This document shows positions 1 through 10,412 of a stretch of 64,000 bases of DNA, in pieces. The position numbers and the translations under genes were made by a program. The notes below the pieces were generated by a model. That model had not been told where the DNA came from, did no database searches, and saw nothing but the letters and a program-made list of their open reading frames with translations. Numbering within the stretch: the stretch's first letter is position 1; every line of letters begins with the position of its first letter. Location: assembly GCF_932276165.1 (NCBI RefSeq), contig NC_063994.1, positions 8,494,001-8,558,000 of the forward strand, written 5' to 3'. This DNA is from Plutella xylostella (Eukaryota > Arthropoda > Insecta > Lepidoptera > Plutellidae).

Positions 1-82
1 AACAGAGGCGCCTTGTAAAGTAAACTACAGAACTAAAAGAAGAATACAAGTTACCTACTGAAGAGGCAGTGAGCCGGCTATA

Positions 83-197
83 CACACTATACATGGTGTC
101 CCGTAATTAGTCAACCAATGGAAAGGGGGTCAATCTGTGTCTGTCAACTTTTGTTCTATGACTTTTAGAAATTCTCGAATTTAAGCTTAATATACTT
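83..197. repeat. fragment of the abundant 'GTTGCAAAAAGGG' MITE-like family
   Basis: The half-element carries the family's internal text (GGGGGTCA..., then AACTTTTGTTCTA and GAAATTCTCGAA). The same text recurs in fuller copies at 21800-22075 and 42190-42405. No partner arm is seen here. Confidence 0.4.
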
Positions 198-198
198 A

Positions 199-340
199 GG
201 GCCTGTTACGCAATGTCTGGATAATGGCTACATGTGGGATAAAAGACATGCTGTCACTGTCTAAATCATAATTAAAGAGAGTGACAGCATATTGTCTTTT
301 ATGCCGCAGGTAGTCATTATCCAGACATTGAAACAGGCCC
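199..340. mobile_element. Harbinger/Tourist-like MITE, copy 1
   Basis: A nearly full-length inverted repeat starts GGGCCTGTT and ends AACAGGCCC. It is flanked on both sides by TTA, the 3-bp target duplication typical of PIF/Harbinger. A second member of the family is at 38536-38675, flanked by TAA. Confidence 0.75.
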
Positions 341-359
341 TTATTTTAAATATACTTAC

Positions 360-1225
360 AAGCACAGTTAATAAACAGGGAAGTGTCGCTTTGAAGGCAA
401 TCCATGTAGGCGTCCATGCTGGAAGCTGTGGCCACGATCTCCAATAGAAACACCACTTCTTGCGGCTCAATACCGTTGACATACGTATCCACCGTCTTCA
501 ATATACAATCCGACTTATTCTTAAACTCATGCGCCATAAACTTGACGAAGTTCACCGACACATTTATATCTTGCGACTCTGTAGACATGAGAATGTTATA
601 CGCAAGGTTCAGAACCAGCATTCGGCATTCGGGGTCGAGTTTGGAGTACAGCTTTTCTATGTACGTATTCTCAACACCTATCAAGTATTCAATGATTAGA
701 TGTGGATACTCAGAGTTGCCATTGTTGTACATGTAGGCCAGCGAATTCAGTAGCGAAACATCATCAGGCAGCACATTGGGTTGTCCCAGCAGTATGTTAT
801 ACACGATCATAGCGGCCCCGGATGCTATTTTATCATTCTGTCCGATCAATCCATTCAATATAATCGTATCAAACTTATTCCATATCATGATCTGATTAAA
901 AGGGTTGTTCACGACTAAATTTCCAAGCGTTTGTATCAACACCGTCATGCAAGATTCATACTTCTTTTGCAGTTCTTCATTAACAAACTCAACGCTGGGT
1001 TGCTGGTATTCGGTGGCTAATATAAACATGGACTCAAGTATGGAGAGCTCCTTAGAGATGTAGGTCTGCATCTTGGTGCCGGCGGCGGCGCAGGAGCGGA
1101 CCAGGCGCAGGCACTGCTCGGCTACAGCCAGAGTGCTGCGGTTGTAGGACGCCTGTTCCACGTCCAGCCTCATGATGTGGAGGACTTCGGCGATGAGGCG
1201 GAGCGTGTATTCTGACGCCTTCTTT
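360..1225 (-). CDS. ATXN10: ataxin-10 coding exon 2
   Basis: This is a long exon of 866 nt. The acceptor AG is at 1227-1226 after a pyrimidine-rich tract, and the donor GTAAGT begins at 359. It enters in phase 2 and leaves in phase 1. Only 16 bp of intron separate the donor from an inverted-repeat MITE (199-340). Confidence 0.82.
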
Positions 1226-4200
1226 CTGCGGTGGAAAGATGGGGAATGTTATTTACTTATTTAGATAGCTGTTACCGCGAGCTTCGCTTTGGCTTAATTT
1301 CCCGTGGGAATTCCGCGATAAAAAGTAGCCTATGTGTTAATCCAGGGTGTCAGCTAACTCTATACCAAATTTCATTACAATCGGTTCAGCCATTTTGACG
1401 ACCACACAAACTTTCGAATTTATAATATTAGGAGTTTTTATAATAACTTAATTGTATACAAAAGCATTACAAAAAATAATTATTTTTGCAAAGTTAGAAG
1501 TACATATAGTAACTAGGTGTTATTATTAATTAACGAAAATGGATTGACTTTATTGGCTAATAGGTAAGCCTTGCTTAGAATTCATTCAACATATTAAACA
1601 TTCTCAGTGAAACAAATTCAATGTTTTCCTAAAAAAAAAGATAGAATATCTTATAGTAATAGTTAGAGTAAAGAAAAAAAAAATTTGATTCATTTATTAA
1701 TTTTAGACACTGAAGTTTTAGAATATACATTTTAGTTCATATTACACAACAATATTTTGTTGTTATTGATATATAATTATGATGAAATTTATAAATCATT
1801 AGAAATGGAATTGGTTCAATGAGAGGAACCTTAAAATATTAGTTATATTAGTAGATTCTGCAGGTTGTAGTAGAGATAGTCAATTATTTTGTGAATGTGA
1901 CGTAAATCAGTGGTGCTTTCTTATCAGCTCAAAACTTGAGGCTCGCTAATTCAGACCCACTAGCATACATACACATAAGGAGGCCTATACCCGACAGGAG
2001 GGCTACTAGCACAGGGCGCATTTAGATGTGTCAAAAGTTCTCCATTCTCTGATGCAAAACTTTTGTCACATCTTAAATGCGCCCTGTGATAGCCCTGCAG
2101 ATAGATAGAGGGCTGATGGTAAATCTGACATGGATAGTTGGATATGGCTCTGGCAGAAGAAACATAAGAGTAAAATTAATTCATAGAAATGTGGCAATTA
2201 AGAAGAAATAAATAAATAAAAATACACTCACTAGCTAGAAATTCCTACTGCGAAAGAGGAAGTTAAGCATCTCACAAAAGCCTACAGAGACAGGGTAACA
2301 AATCATGAAAATGAACTGGCGCGATGTCTAACACAGACAGAAATGACCCGTCGCCTGAAACGAAGCCACATCTGGGACAATTATTCAATTGAATAACACT
2401 GAAGAAAGGAGAACGGCAGTGGGCGTACCGCCTTTTTTTTGGAGCGTTTCAGAACCATGTTTTCACCATTTATTAATACAGTGTAGATAAGGTATTTTCA
2501 GTAATTATAATATTTTTAGAAGTCGGGGGAAAAGAAAAAATGATAAATGAAGAATATTTAAATCTAAGGATAATGGAACGTAAAAACAAACATATAGAGA
2601 ACGGAACGTAACAACAGTGGTGCCAGACCTCGGAATATTACCAGCAAATCCGAGCAAAAAAGTAATCGAATAGAAATATCGATACATTCTTAAATACAAA
2701 AGATATTTTATTTATCAATAAATTACATGTTCTGGTACTATTTGTGCCAAAACTAGTACATTTGGTTTATAAAATATCATTATATTTAAGTCTTGAAGAC
2801 TTTTATTCATAGTAAACCATTTTCTTTTTCTCTTTATTCGATTCACTATAATCGATATTTTTTGAATATTTAAATCTAATAACACTGAATCTTGCTTGTC
2901 AATCTTGACATAGTAGTTGTTATTTCATTTTCCATTACCTAACCTAATTATTTAATATTTTGAATACCGCTGAAACTGCTGAAGATATAGAACAAATGTG
3001 ACAAAGGGGAGAACCAGACCCGGTTCCTGTTCCACCTCCCCGGCAGGCTCCCGTCCCACTTCTTCATCAGGAACCCGCAGAAGCAGCAGAACAAGAACAC
3101 GCAAAATCCTGACAATATTTTCTATAAACCATAGGATGATAAATACGAGAGTCAAATATGAGAAGAGCAACTGCGTTCTGCAGTTCGAATCCCGGCGCTG
3201 ACATGTACCAATGTGTTCTTTGAATTTAATTAAAATGTATACCATCACACTTACAGTGAAGGAAACCTGCATACCTATCTAGATTTAGCACATCTAGAGA
3301 GCCAGGTGCAGGTACTTACACCCCAACAGAGAATAGAATAGAGTAGGTAATAGGAACATAAAATTCCTAAAGTTGATTCCACGCAAATTATGTTATGTAA
3401 ATAAAACAATGATCTTTTAAACAGTATATTTTATTTCATTACATTACTCGCCAAATGCATACCCATATAGTAGAACCTTTACATATAGCATTTCGAAATG
3501 GCATAGCAGATCCCTGTTGCAGAATGGCAATTTAAAACTTCAGAAGTTTGGAAAAGTATAACATTATTCCATGATGAAAGTAGTAGCCTGATCTAGTCGA
3601 TAATATTAATAAAATCATTATATTTATTATGTACGTTGCACGTCCCGTATTTATTTAAACGTAAACATATAACTTGATATACCTAACATATTATTATCAA
3701 ATTATTATTCACGTTGTTCGTCTTGTGTTGTTCAAGTGTTGACATGGTGTTGACGTTTAGTTGTTGACATGACACATTTTTTTATCATTTCAATTTTTCT
3801 GCTCTGGTTTGTCAATTTTTATCATTATACTGAGATCCAACCTAGACATTTATGACGTAAATCACAGAGTACTTGGCATAAACATTACTTCACTTGACGT
3901 TCCATTCTTCCTGTACTCAGATCAACTACAAATAGATTCGCAATCGCCGTGTGCACTATTCTCTTTCTCACTCAAACCATAGATGTTGCCGACAAAAAAA
4001 TAAAACCTAAATATGGGGAAATTTAACTTATCATAATAACAAAAACAAAACTTGAGTATATCGTCGGTTGATAGGAAAAAGACACTAAAGGCTAATTTTT
4101 CAATAGCCAGACAAAAGTTTTGCTAGGAAATAATTTTGATGCTGTTGCGTCTCAAATAGTCTCAATGTTTCTCAATGTTTGTATTACCCAGATAACATTT

Positions 4201-6406
4201 ATCTGAATATTGAAAAATCTGCCTTATTGAGTTTTTCCTGTCAACCGACGATATAAGAAAAAAAACTTTACTCATACTTATTTGATTTCAATATAATTAT
4301 TTAATATACACAAACTGAGTGGATTGTATAATTCATTGTCTTCGTCCAATCGAAACAATCCTCTTCAAAATGTGCCTAACACAATTTTTGTATGTTTCCT
4401 TGGTTCCCAATTTGTGCGACCGGTAATGTCTATCCATTTTCTTGATATTTTTTTTTCTGTCGGAAACCTATGAAAGAGATAAATGGATGAGCATGAGCAT
4501 TATAATCGTGGGCCAAATATGTGATGGGGTTTTTTTTAAAGGAAACATGTATTTCGTATCAATACAATAAACTTTATATTATACAGAAGAAATCACACAT
4601 AGAAGAAAAAAACGAAACGAACGTTTCCTCACAATGAGAGGCACCTCATTTGAAACAGGAGAATGACTTCTACAAAATACAATCTTCACAAAAACCGAAT
4701 TCGTGCGCCCCATTTGTAAACCCAACCCGAGTCCGTTACAATTTCTAGTATTTTCTTTGCATACTATAATATTTGTGGGTAAAATAAATTTTCAATAACT
4801 TGCAACACCATGTGATTTGTTATGATATGGTACCTCGTAATTTTTACTTAAAACTGATACTAAAAGACCTTACAGTATTAAAATTAGTATCGTTTTATAT
4901 TAAAATCGAGCCAATAGATAGTACTATGATGAATGTAAGCTTGTTAAACTTGATAGTATCTACTTACATGTGAAAATATATCTCATCCATCATTCCATCG
5001 TGTTTTCGTTCAATATGCTCTAAACAACCGAACAAAATCCACCCACCCATGTCACACACTCGTTAAGTGATGATAATAGTCTAATAAACTTAATAAACAC
5101 CCACAAATCACTAGCAAATCGAAAATAAATAGCATTTAGAAAATTTTGTTGTAACTGTCAGCCTTTGTTTGGCACAGATTTTTCATTTGTTTCATTGTTT
5201 GGCACAGAGAACTGACGTAAACAGGCGCCACAGCAAAAAGGACAAAAAACATTTGCAGCTTAACGTTTCTTTCTTACGCTTAATGTAGCTAAGCGTCTCT
5301 TTTTCGCAATGTCAGAACTGTCACGATTATACCCCTGTGTTCCTGTATGAATGTTTACGTTCCATTGCGACTACATTTTAAAGATTCTTTTTTTCCGTTT
5401 TTCTCTTTTCTCCCAGCTTCTAAAAATCTAGTAATTAATTGACTTGTGTACCTGTACAGTGTCTCTCTAATCATGGTACTTTCATTACGGAACCCGTCAT
5501 TTCCATAGTGGTACAAAACGTCCTTAGAACCCTGCCTTTGTCCTTTAATGAAGGACAGCCTATCAATGGAGAGGCCAGTTCTGCAAGTCACTCTACCACT
5601 CAAAAGAACTGCATATGGTCCAACAACTGATCACATGTTAGAAAAATCAAAAAAACAAAAAAAAAAAACACTCACTAGCAATGAAAAAGTTCCAATGGCC
5701 ATATTACAAAATTACTCCTAAACAGAAAAAACAAGCTTAATGATGCCACCTGCAGTATTGAAGTAAATTTAACAGCACATGAGAATATTACCAACTAAAA
5801 ATGCATACATATTCTAAATTAAATGTTGAAAGGTTTGATGTTAACATTTTGTAAGTAGAACTTATACTTTTTCATTGCTTGTGAGTGTAGAATGATAGAT
5901 AAGGTTTTTTTGTGATAGCATGCAGATGAACGTAATGATTCTATGAATATAAATCTGCACATAATATGAATTATTTACTTATTACTTACAAGAAAAGTGC
6001 TCTTATTACATGAAAATCAAAATAAATTTTATTTCAGATCTGAATTTTTACTTAAGTACCTTCGTAACTTCGCATGCAGAGGCTTACTGTAAGTAAGTAA
6101 ATTAAGCCATGCATGGAGTTACATGTACCTACAAAACATTACAATACACTTTATTTGCAGCAAAAATAGTACAAAACGGAGGCATTATTGCACTATACAT
6201 AGTAATGTCTACCAGACAACCTTTGTATGAAAGAAAGAAGGAACTTACGGTCGCAATCTACCAGTTTCTGCGTCTCTCGATAGTTGTGCCTCGGCGCGTA
6301 GCATTTCTTCCACAGCGTCCCATTCTCCCGACTCCAGTTGAAAGTTTATCAGCTTGGCGTCTAGCAGGATCTCCTCGGCAAACCATACGCTTTTATCTCG
6401 AGACAT
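360..6406 (-). CDS. ATXN10: Ataxin-10 (partial, 5' two coding exons)
   Basis: Ataxin-10 is a cytoplasmic armadillo/HEAT-type helical-repeat protein implicated in cell survival and cytokinesis. The gene runs leftwards. Coding exon 1 is 6249-6406 and exon 2 is 360-1225. The exon 1 donor (GTAAGT) and exon 2 acceptor (CCGCAG) join in phase 2, giving about 341 residues before a phase-1 donor at 359. The translation resembles the N-terminal two thirds of vertebrate ataxin-10. Seen in order are a helical segment with LGNLVVNNPFNQIMIW (family: LGNIASRNEDSQSIVW), then SEYPHLIIEYL (family SEWPFLIITDL) and the KLDPECRMLVLNL helix. The conserved C-terminal ataxin-10 domain is not in the window and must lie to the left. 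The intron of about 5 kb is filled with transposable elements. The identification is by recalled family similarity, without a search. Identity is fairly certain; completeness is unknown. Confidence 0.85.
1264..1432 (-). mobile_element. Helitron-like (Lep1-type) repeat
   Basis: Read on the minus strand it starts CTAATATTATAAATTCGAAAG, continues through GAAATTTGGTATAGAG and ends with a GC-rich AAGCGAAGCTCGCGG hairpin and ACAGCTA. This is the familiar lepidopteran non-autonomous Helitron-like layout. Related copies are at 17563, 17748, 50833 and 59056. Confidence 0.6.
2008..2100. mobile_element. MITE, 'GCACGGGGCGCA' family, copy 1
   Basis: The inverted repeat starts CTAGCACAGGGCGCATTTA and its other arm is TTAAATGCGCCCTGTG. 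The subterminal motif GTGTCAAAAG / CTTTTGTCAC is palindromic. Other members are at 26525, 28897 and 48066. Confidence 0.6.
3916..5339. mobile_element. 1.42-kb insertion with 8-bp target duplication
   Basis: Comparison with the uninterrupted copy at 53850-53870 shows a precise insertion flanked by TTCCTGTA at 3908-3915 and 5340-5347. An 8-bp duplication fits hAT-like elements. The ends (CTCAG... and ...CTGTG) are only weakly inverted. No transposase frame is visible. Confidence 0.6.
4057..4255. mobile_element. small MITE nested in the 1.42-kb insertion
   Basis: The arms TATATCGTCGGTTGATAGGA and TCCTGTCAACCGACGATATA are inverted, about 150 bp apart, with TA at the edges. The internal motif CCCAGATAACATTTATCTGA resembles a motif at 43765-43800. 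Confidence 0.55.
5547..6248. other. ataxin-10 intron, no gene seen
   Basis: AT-rich intron sequence with no recognisable coding exon or complete repeat. Confidence 0.4.
6249..6406 (-). CDS. ATXN10: ataxin-10 coding exon 1
   Basis: The ATG is at 6406-6404 with A at -3. There are 52 codons plus 2 nt, beginning MSRDKSVWFAEEILLDAK. It ends at a strong donor read on the minus strand at 6248 (GTAAGT). No other in-frame upstream ATG was needed to explain the reading frame. Confidence 0.75.
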
Positions 6407-7065
6407 TCTTCAATTCTCCCTTCTTTTAAAAGCCTTATTATTATTGTGAATTTTTCTTTACGTTTTGCACCGCATGCCTCCAATCCAAACCTCATCCAAA
6501 CAGCTGATTTCTGACAATGTCATTTTTTTCTCATATTCTGTGGTGTACAAAATTCAAACTCAGAATAATAATAAGATTCTTGAATCTTGAATTTCCATAG
6601 ACAAATAATATTAAAAGTAACTAACTACTACTTAATCATTACTTAATAAACTTTCTACCCAAAAGCTATAAAATATAATAAAAAAAAACGTATCTTAGGT
6701 TTATATTTTGCATATTTTGATACGGCTTGTGACTTTACTGCTTGGGTACTTATTGGGTGAATACTACACAGAGAGAGCACTTGTGTAAATAGGTAATGAC
6801 TTGTAAAATCATTCTATCACTTTCATAACAAATACATAGATTGTTATTAGTTACCGAAAAGTGCGAGTGCGAGGGAGTCGCAGTATGAAATACCCGCACT
6901 ATGCTTTTTATGTCCCTCAATATTTTAAGTAAATATGAAAATATAAAAGTAAGTAAAAAAAAATGTAAGTACCTTAACTATCTTAACTAAGAATGACTGG
7001 TGGATGTGATAAGGGTGAGCCCCGTGAATGAAATGCTGTTGCACCTAAAGTAAATAATAAATGAA

Positions 7066-7180
7066 AAGAAATTTTATTGCACAAAAAACAGTTTAGGTAC
7101 ATACATTTTCCGTTAGGTACACTAATATTACACTATAATTTGCACATGTCTTATTTAAGTTATAATCTTAGTTAATAAAG
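7066..7180 (-). repeat. possible LINE 3'-end fragment (minus)
   Basis: The motif TTTTATTGCACAAAAAACAG is the reverse of a polyadenylation-like LINE tail. Similar fragments lie at 27303, 29600, 32962 and 41155. This is a weak call. Confidence 0.3.
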
Positions 7181-7376
7181 TGGTCCCCAAACTAGGCTTT
7201 GCCCGTATCTTGGGGTACCATAATTTATGTAATCAAAAACAGTTTAAAATAAGAAATCTCAAATAGAAATAGAAATGAACAATTTAAACTAAAAAAATTA
7301 ACAAAAATTAAAAATAAATTATGTCTCTTTTGCTCAAACAACAACATAACAATATCTTAATCTAAAATACTTTCTA

Positions 7377-8105
7377 GGCCTAAGATTTATTTGCCTAATC
7401 TCGTATTGCATAGTAACGTTTGGTCAAAATCTCGTTTCGCCGAAAATCGTATGTCATAAATCTCTTTTAGTAAAAAGTTATTTCGCATAATCTTGTTTAG
7501 CCTAATAATGGTATAGCCAAATCTTGAATAGTCTAATAATGATATGGCATAGGTTATATAAAGTTATAACATTCGTTTGGCTTTAACTTTGATGGAGCGT
7601 CTCCCTACATAGCGCAAACTGGTGCCTTGTATTGTGGCCGGTATGTGGGAAACGCTCCGCTCCGCTTCGCTGCGCTCCGCTTTGCTTTTGACGATTATGT
7701 GCACCTAACACGCTCCTCCTCGCTTTGCTCGTCGTCGCACCTATCTTTAGGTTTCGATCCCATGGGGTTTAATGGCGTTTGTAATCATTAAAATGGTCAT
7801 TCACTTTCGATATTTTGATCATTCAATATCGTGATTTTCGGATGTAGGAGAAAAATACCACAATTTGTACATTTACAACATACTTAATACACCTAGTATT
7901 TATTAAGATAATATTAGGAGAATCAAGATTATACCAATACGAACAATTTGAGCAAACGAGACTTAGGTGTTTCAAGTTTGTGCCAAAAGAGTTTTAGACG
8001 AAACGAGTCTTATGCCACATAAGACTTGGCGAAGTGATGATTCTACCAAAAACTTTAGACCTTACGAGTTATGCGAAACGAGTTTAGGGCAACGAAGATT
8101 AGGCC
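7377..8105. mobile_element. Foldback element X1 with degenerate ~16-bp repeat arms
   Basis: The left arm (7377-7560) is a run of 15-16-bp degenerate units such as GCCTAATCTCGTATT. The right arm (7905-8105) has the same units inverted (for example GAAACGAGTTTAGGGC). Between them is one GC-rich core (7590-7765) containing GCTCCGCTCCGCTTCGCTGC and CGTCGTCGCACCTATCTTTA. The core is shared with elements X2 (39509) and X3 (49753). The exact ends and target duplication were not resolved for this copy. Confidence 0.65.
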
Positions 8106-8399
8106 AGGTGAGGGGAACCTGGCTGGTTGTCCGGATCACCCGCCATCGTGTATCGTAGGATTCGTAGGCGTAGGTATAGCGATTCTAGTAACAGTCACTT
8201 CAGGACTAATGCCAGGCGTTACCAGGCGTACGTGTTAGTGCAGTGCATTGTACGGGACTTATACCTTTCCCATTCGGCTAACGGCTAAGAACTCTAAACA
8301 AAACATATAGCTACTGCAGCTAGAAATGAATACATAGAAAATTTAATGGGAGATACAAAAAGTAACAGTTGTAATATGGTTTTGTGGTTTGTGGTAGTT

Positions 8400-8509
8400 A
8401 ATTTTATATTTATTCCTAGCAACATTGGCAATAGCCGCTCCGCGCCACCCTCTGCCCCCCGCCCTCCCCCGCGTCGTCTTTTGTTTCATCGCCGTTGGTC
8501 GAAGTGGCG
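8400..8509 (+). promoter_or_regulatory. Putative POSH promoter / 5' UTR exon
   Basis: A short C/G-rich island (8430-8480) sits in AT-rich surroundings, about 1.8 kb before the first coding exon of POSH. It is followed by a good donor, GTGAGA, at 8510. No TATA box is apparent. The start site is inferred from composition and splice context only. Confidence 0.35.
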
Positions 8510-8510
8510 G

Positions 8511-10130
8511 TGAGAGTGGTATTTTGCGTGAAATTAACTCGTTTTTTGTGTGAACAGGTGCATATTTCAATAAAATATCAACTCTAAACGAACATTTCTA
8601 TCCTGTTTGTGTAATTATATGGCAAAATACAGTGTTGATATGTGTTTTTTACGAGTGCTTGGTTCCCTAAAAATTTGTGAGTGATAGGGTGGTGATCCTT
8701 GTAGATTTTGTCCATCGTAATGGACCGACTTCCCGCTCACATCGTTGGAATTTAAAACATTTGGTGAGTCATCAGCTGCATTTCGAGAAGAAACGTCCTG
8801 CTAGACTTAGTAAAACAACAAAAGTAGTGTTAGAAGAGCCTTAAATAGGCAACGTTTGTCTGTACATTCCACCGGATAGCCCACGATGTTTCATCTTCCC
8901 CGCTGGGTTTAGAATGTAAGCAAGTCCTATGAATCGTTAACTCAGTAAGTAGTTAGTTTCCGAAGCCAGTAAACAATTATTTTAACCTGTGGCATTTCTG
9001 ATGCAAACATTGGCATGTTGATTTGAAAGTTTGACTCCTGTTTCTGATGCCACCAGTCATCCAAAACCTGCTGGGGCTTGTGGACATAAGTAAATTACTG
9101 AATGGCAAGCTACCATGCATCAGACTACAGATTATCAGCCCTTTATATCATATCCTCAACAAGTCTAGACTTGTTTAAAACCAGGTTTCTATGTTCAAAA
9201 GTTTTAGGAATATTAAAATAAGTCATGAGATCCTAAATACTCCAGGCTCATTGCCAACCAACCCAAAATACCCACCCAAATCCAAAATATTTGTCAATTT
9301 GCCTTCTTTGCATTGTAGGTAGGTACCTTCATACTTAAATGTTATGGGCTGGGCTTGTGAGCCTTCTACATACAAGATCCCAAGATGTGTCACTCTATTC
9401 TTGTCCAACCATCATAATACCACTGAATGCCATCATGTCCCTTGCTGCGATTACCTGTTTGTTGTCCTCCACATGAACTTGTCTATCCCAATGAGTAGGT
9501 ACTCTTTTGTATTAGGTAAGTTTTCCATTTATTTTAAAATAATTGTAATATAGTAAATTGAGCTAAAAGTGTCTCAACTCAACATTCTGCCTTTATACTT
9601 TGATAAGGAAGTACTTAATAATAGCCTAGTAGGTAATAAATTAGAACATTACACTAATATCTATTTTAATCCTCTTGGCAATAACAAGATCACCTACCTA
9701 GCTACCAGACTAAACCTAGCCAAGAACTAACATTATTCATATTCAGCTATATTTATTTGAAAGGTCAGTGCTTCAGTTCATATTTTTCTTTCAATCTTAA
9801 TGTTTAGATTAATCTACAACTAGCAAGATCCATTCTTTATCTCTTGGTCAGGTTCTTTTCATTTTATATTTATTGAAACAGTCAAACAGTATTGATTGCA
9901 TAGTTGTAGTGCTAAATATTAGACATTCCCAGTAGGCAAACAGTTTGCTGCCAACGGAACAAGTTGGCTAGTTTCAGCATTATGCACACCTTGTAATGGG
10001 CAAACCGTTTACATGCTATAAATGTAGCCACAATATTGTTTAACCAGTCATCCACTTACACTAACAGATAAACTTCATTTTATTTTAAATATGTACTGCA
10101 CCCAATCTCAATCTCTTATTCCATTCAAAT
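8511..10130. other. putative POSH 5' intron, no gene seen
   Basis: AT-rich sequence without recognised exons. The short open frames here show no family features. Confidence 0.35.
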
Positions 10131-10265
10131 TAAGGTTGTCTGTCAGAGATTGCTTTAAGTGATATGCCTTTTGTACCTAATTGTAACTTATCTTCTATCT
10201 TGTATGTAACTTATACTTTATTATTTATTTATTTTTTGGTGTACAAATAAAGAGTATTCTATCTA
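10131..10265 (+). repeat. LINE 3' tail abutting the POSH start exon
   Basis: The fragment contains CTGTCAGAGATTGCTTTAAG and ends AAATAAAGAGTATTCTATC. This is the 3' end of a common lepidopteran non-LTR element. A better preserved relative is at 43138-43276 (CTGTAAGAGATCGCCCTCAG ... ATTCT repeats). It ends 25 bp before the first coding exon of POSH. Confidence 0.5.
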
Positions 10266-10290
10266 CATATCTATGCTGATTTGTCGGCAG

Positions 10291-10412
10291 GTGGCAGCAT
10301 GGACGAGGGTCTGCTGAACGACCTGCTGGAGTGCTCGGTGTGTCTCGAGCGACTCGACACATCCTCCAGAGTGCTACCATGCCAACACACGTTCTGCTTG
10401 AAATGTTTGAAG
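10291..10412 (+). CDS. POSH: POSH exon with start codon, RING first half
   Basis: The acceptor is at 10289-10290 (GTCGGCAG). The ATG at 10299 is preceded by 8 nt of 5' UTR. Codons 1-38 include C12, C15, C28, H30, C33 and C36. The donor GTAAAG is at 10413 and the exon leaves in phase 0. Confidence 0.9.

Larger units (their letters stand above)
2404..5546. mobile_element. Unclassified TIR element, copy 1 (disrupted)
   Basis: This sequence is repeated at 52230-54063. Both copies start AAAGGAGAACGGCAGTGG and end with the near-complement of it (CTGCCTTTGTCCTTT). The two ends form an imperfect inverted terminal repeat of about 18 bp with 16 matches. There is no convincing coding region, so it is probably non-autonomous. 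This copy carries a 1.42-kb nested insertion at 3916-5339. It lacks a 149-bp piece, bounded by AGCAGATCC, that copy 2 retains near 53337-53480. No clear target duplication was found. Confidence 0.6.

Noticed and set aside
1..60. Possible third ataxin-10 exon at the left edge
   Set aside because: Acceptor-like AGs exist on the minus strand, but one gives an immediate stop and the other a short stretch without family similarity.
2505..2699. 64-codon minus frame identical in two places (also 52330-52524)
   Set aside because: It is repeated only because the non-autonomous TIR element is repeated. It has no domain and no coding signature.
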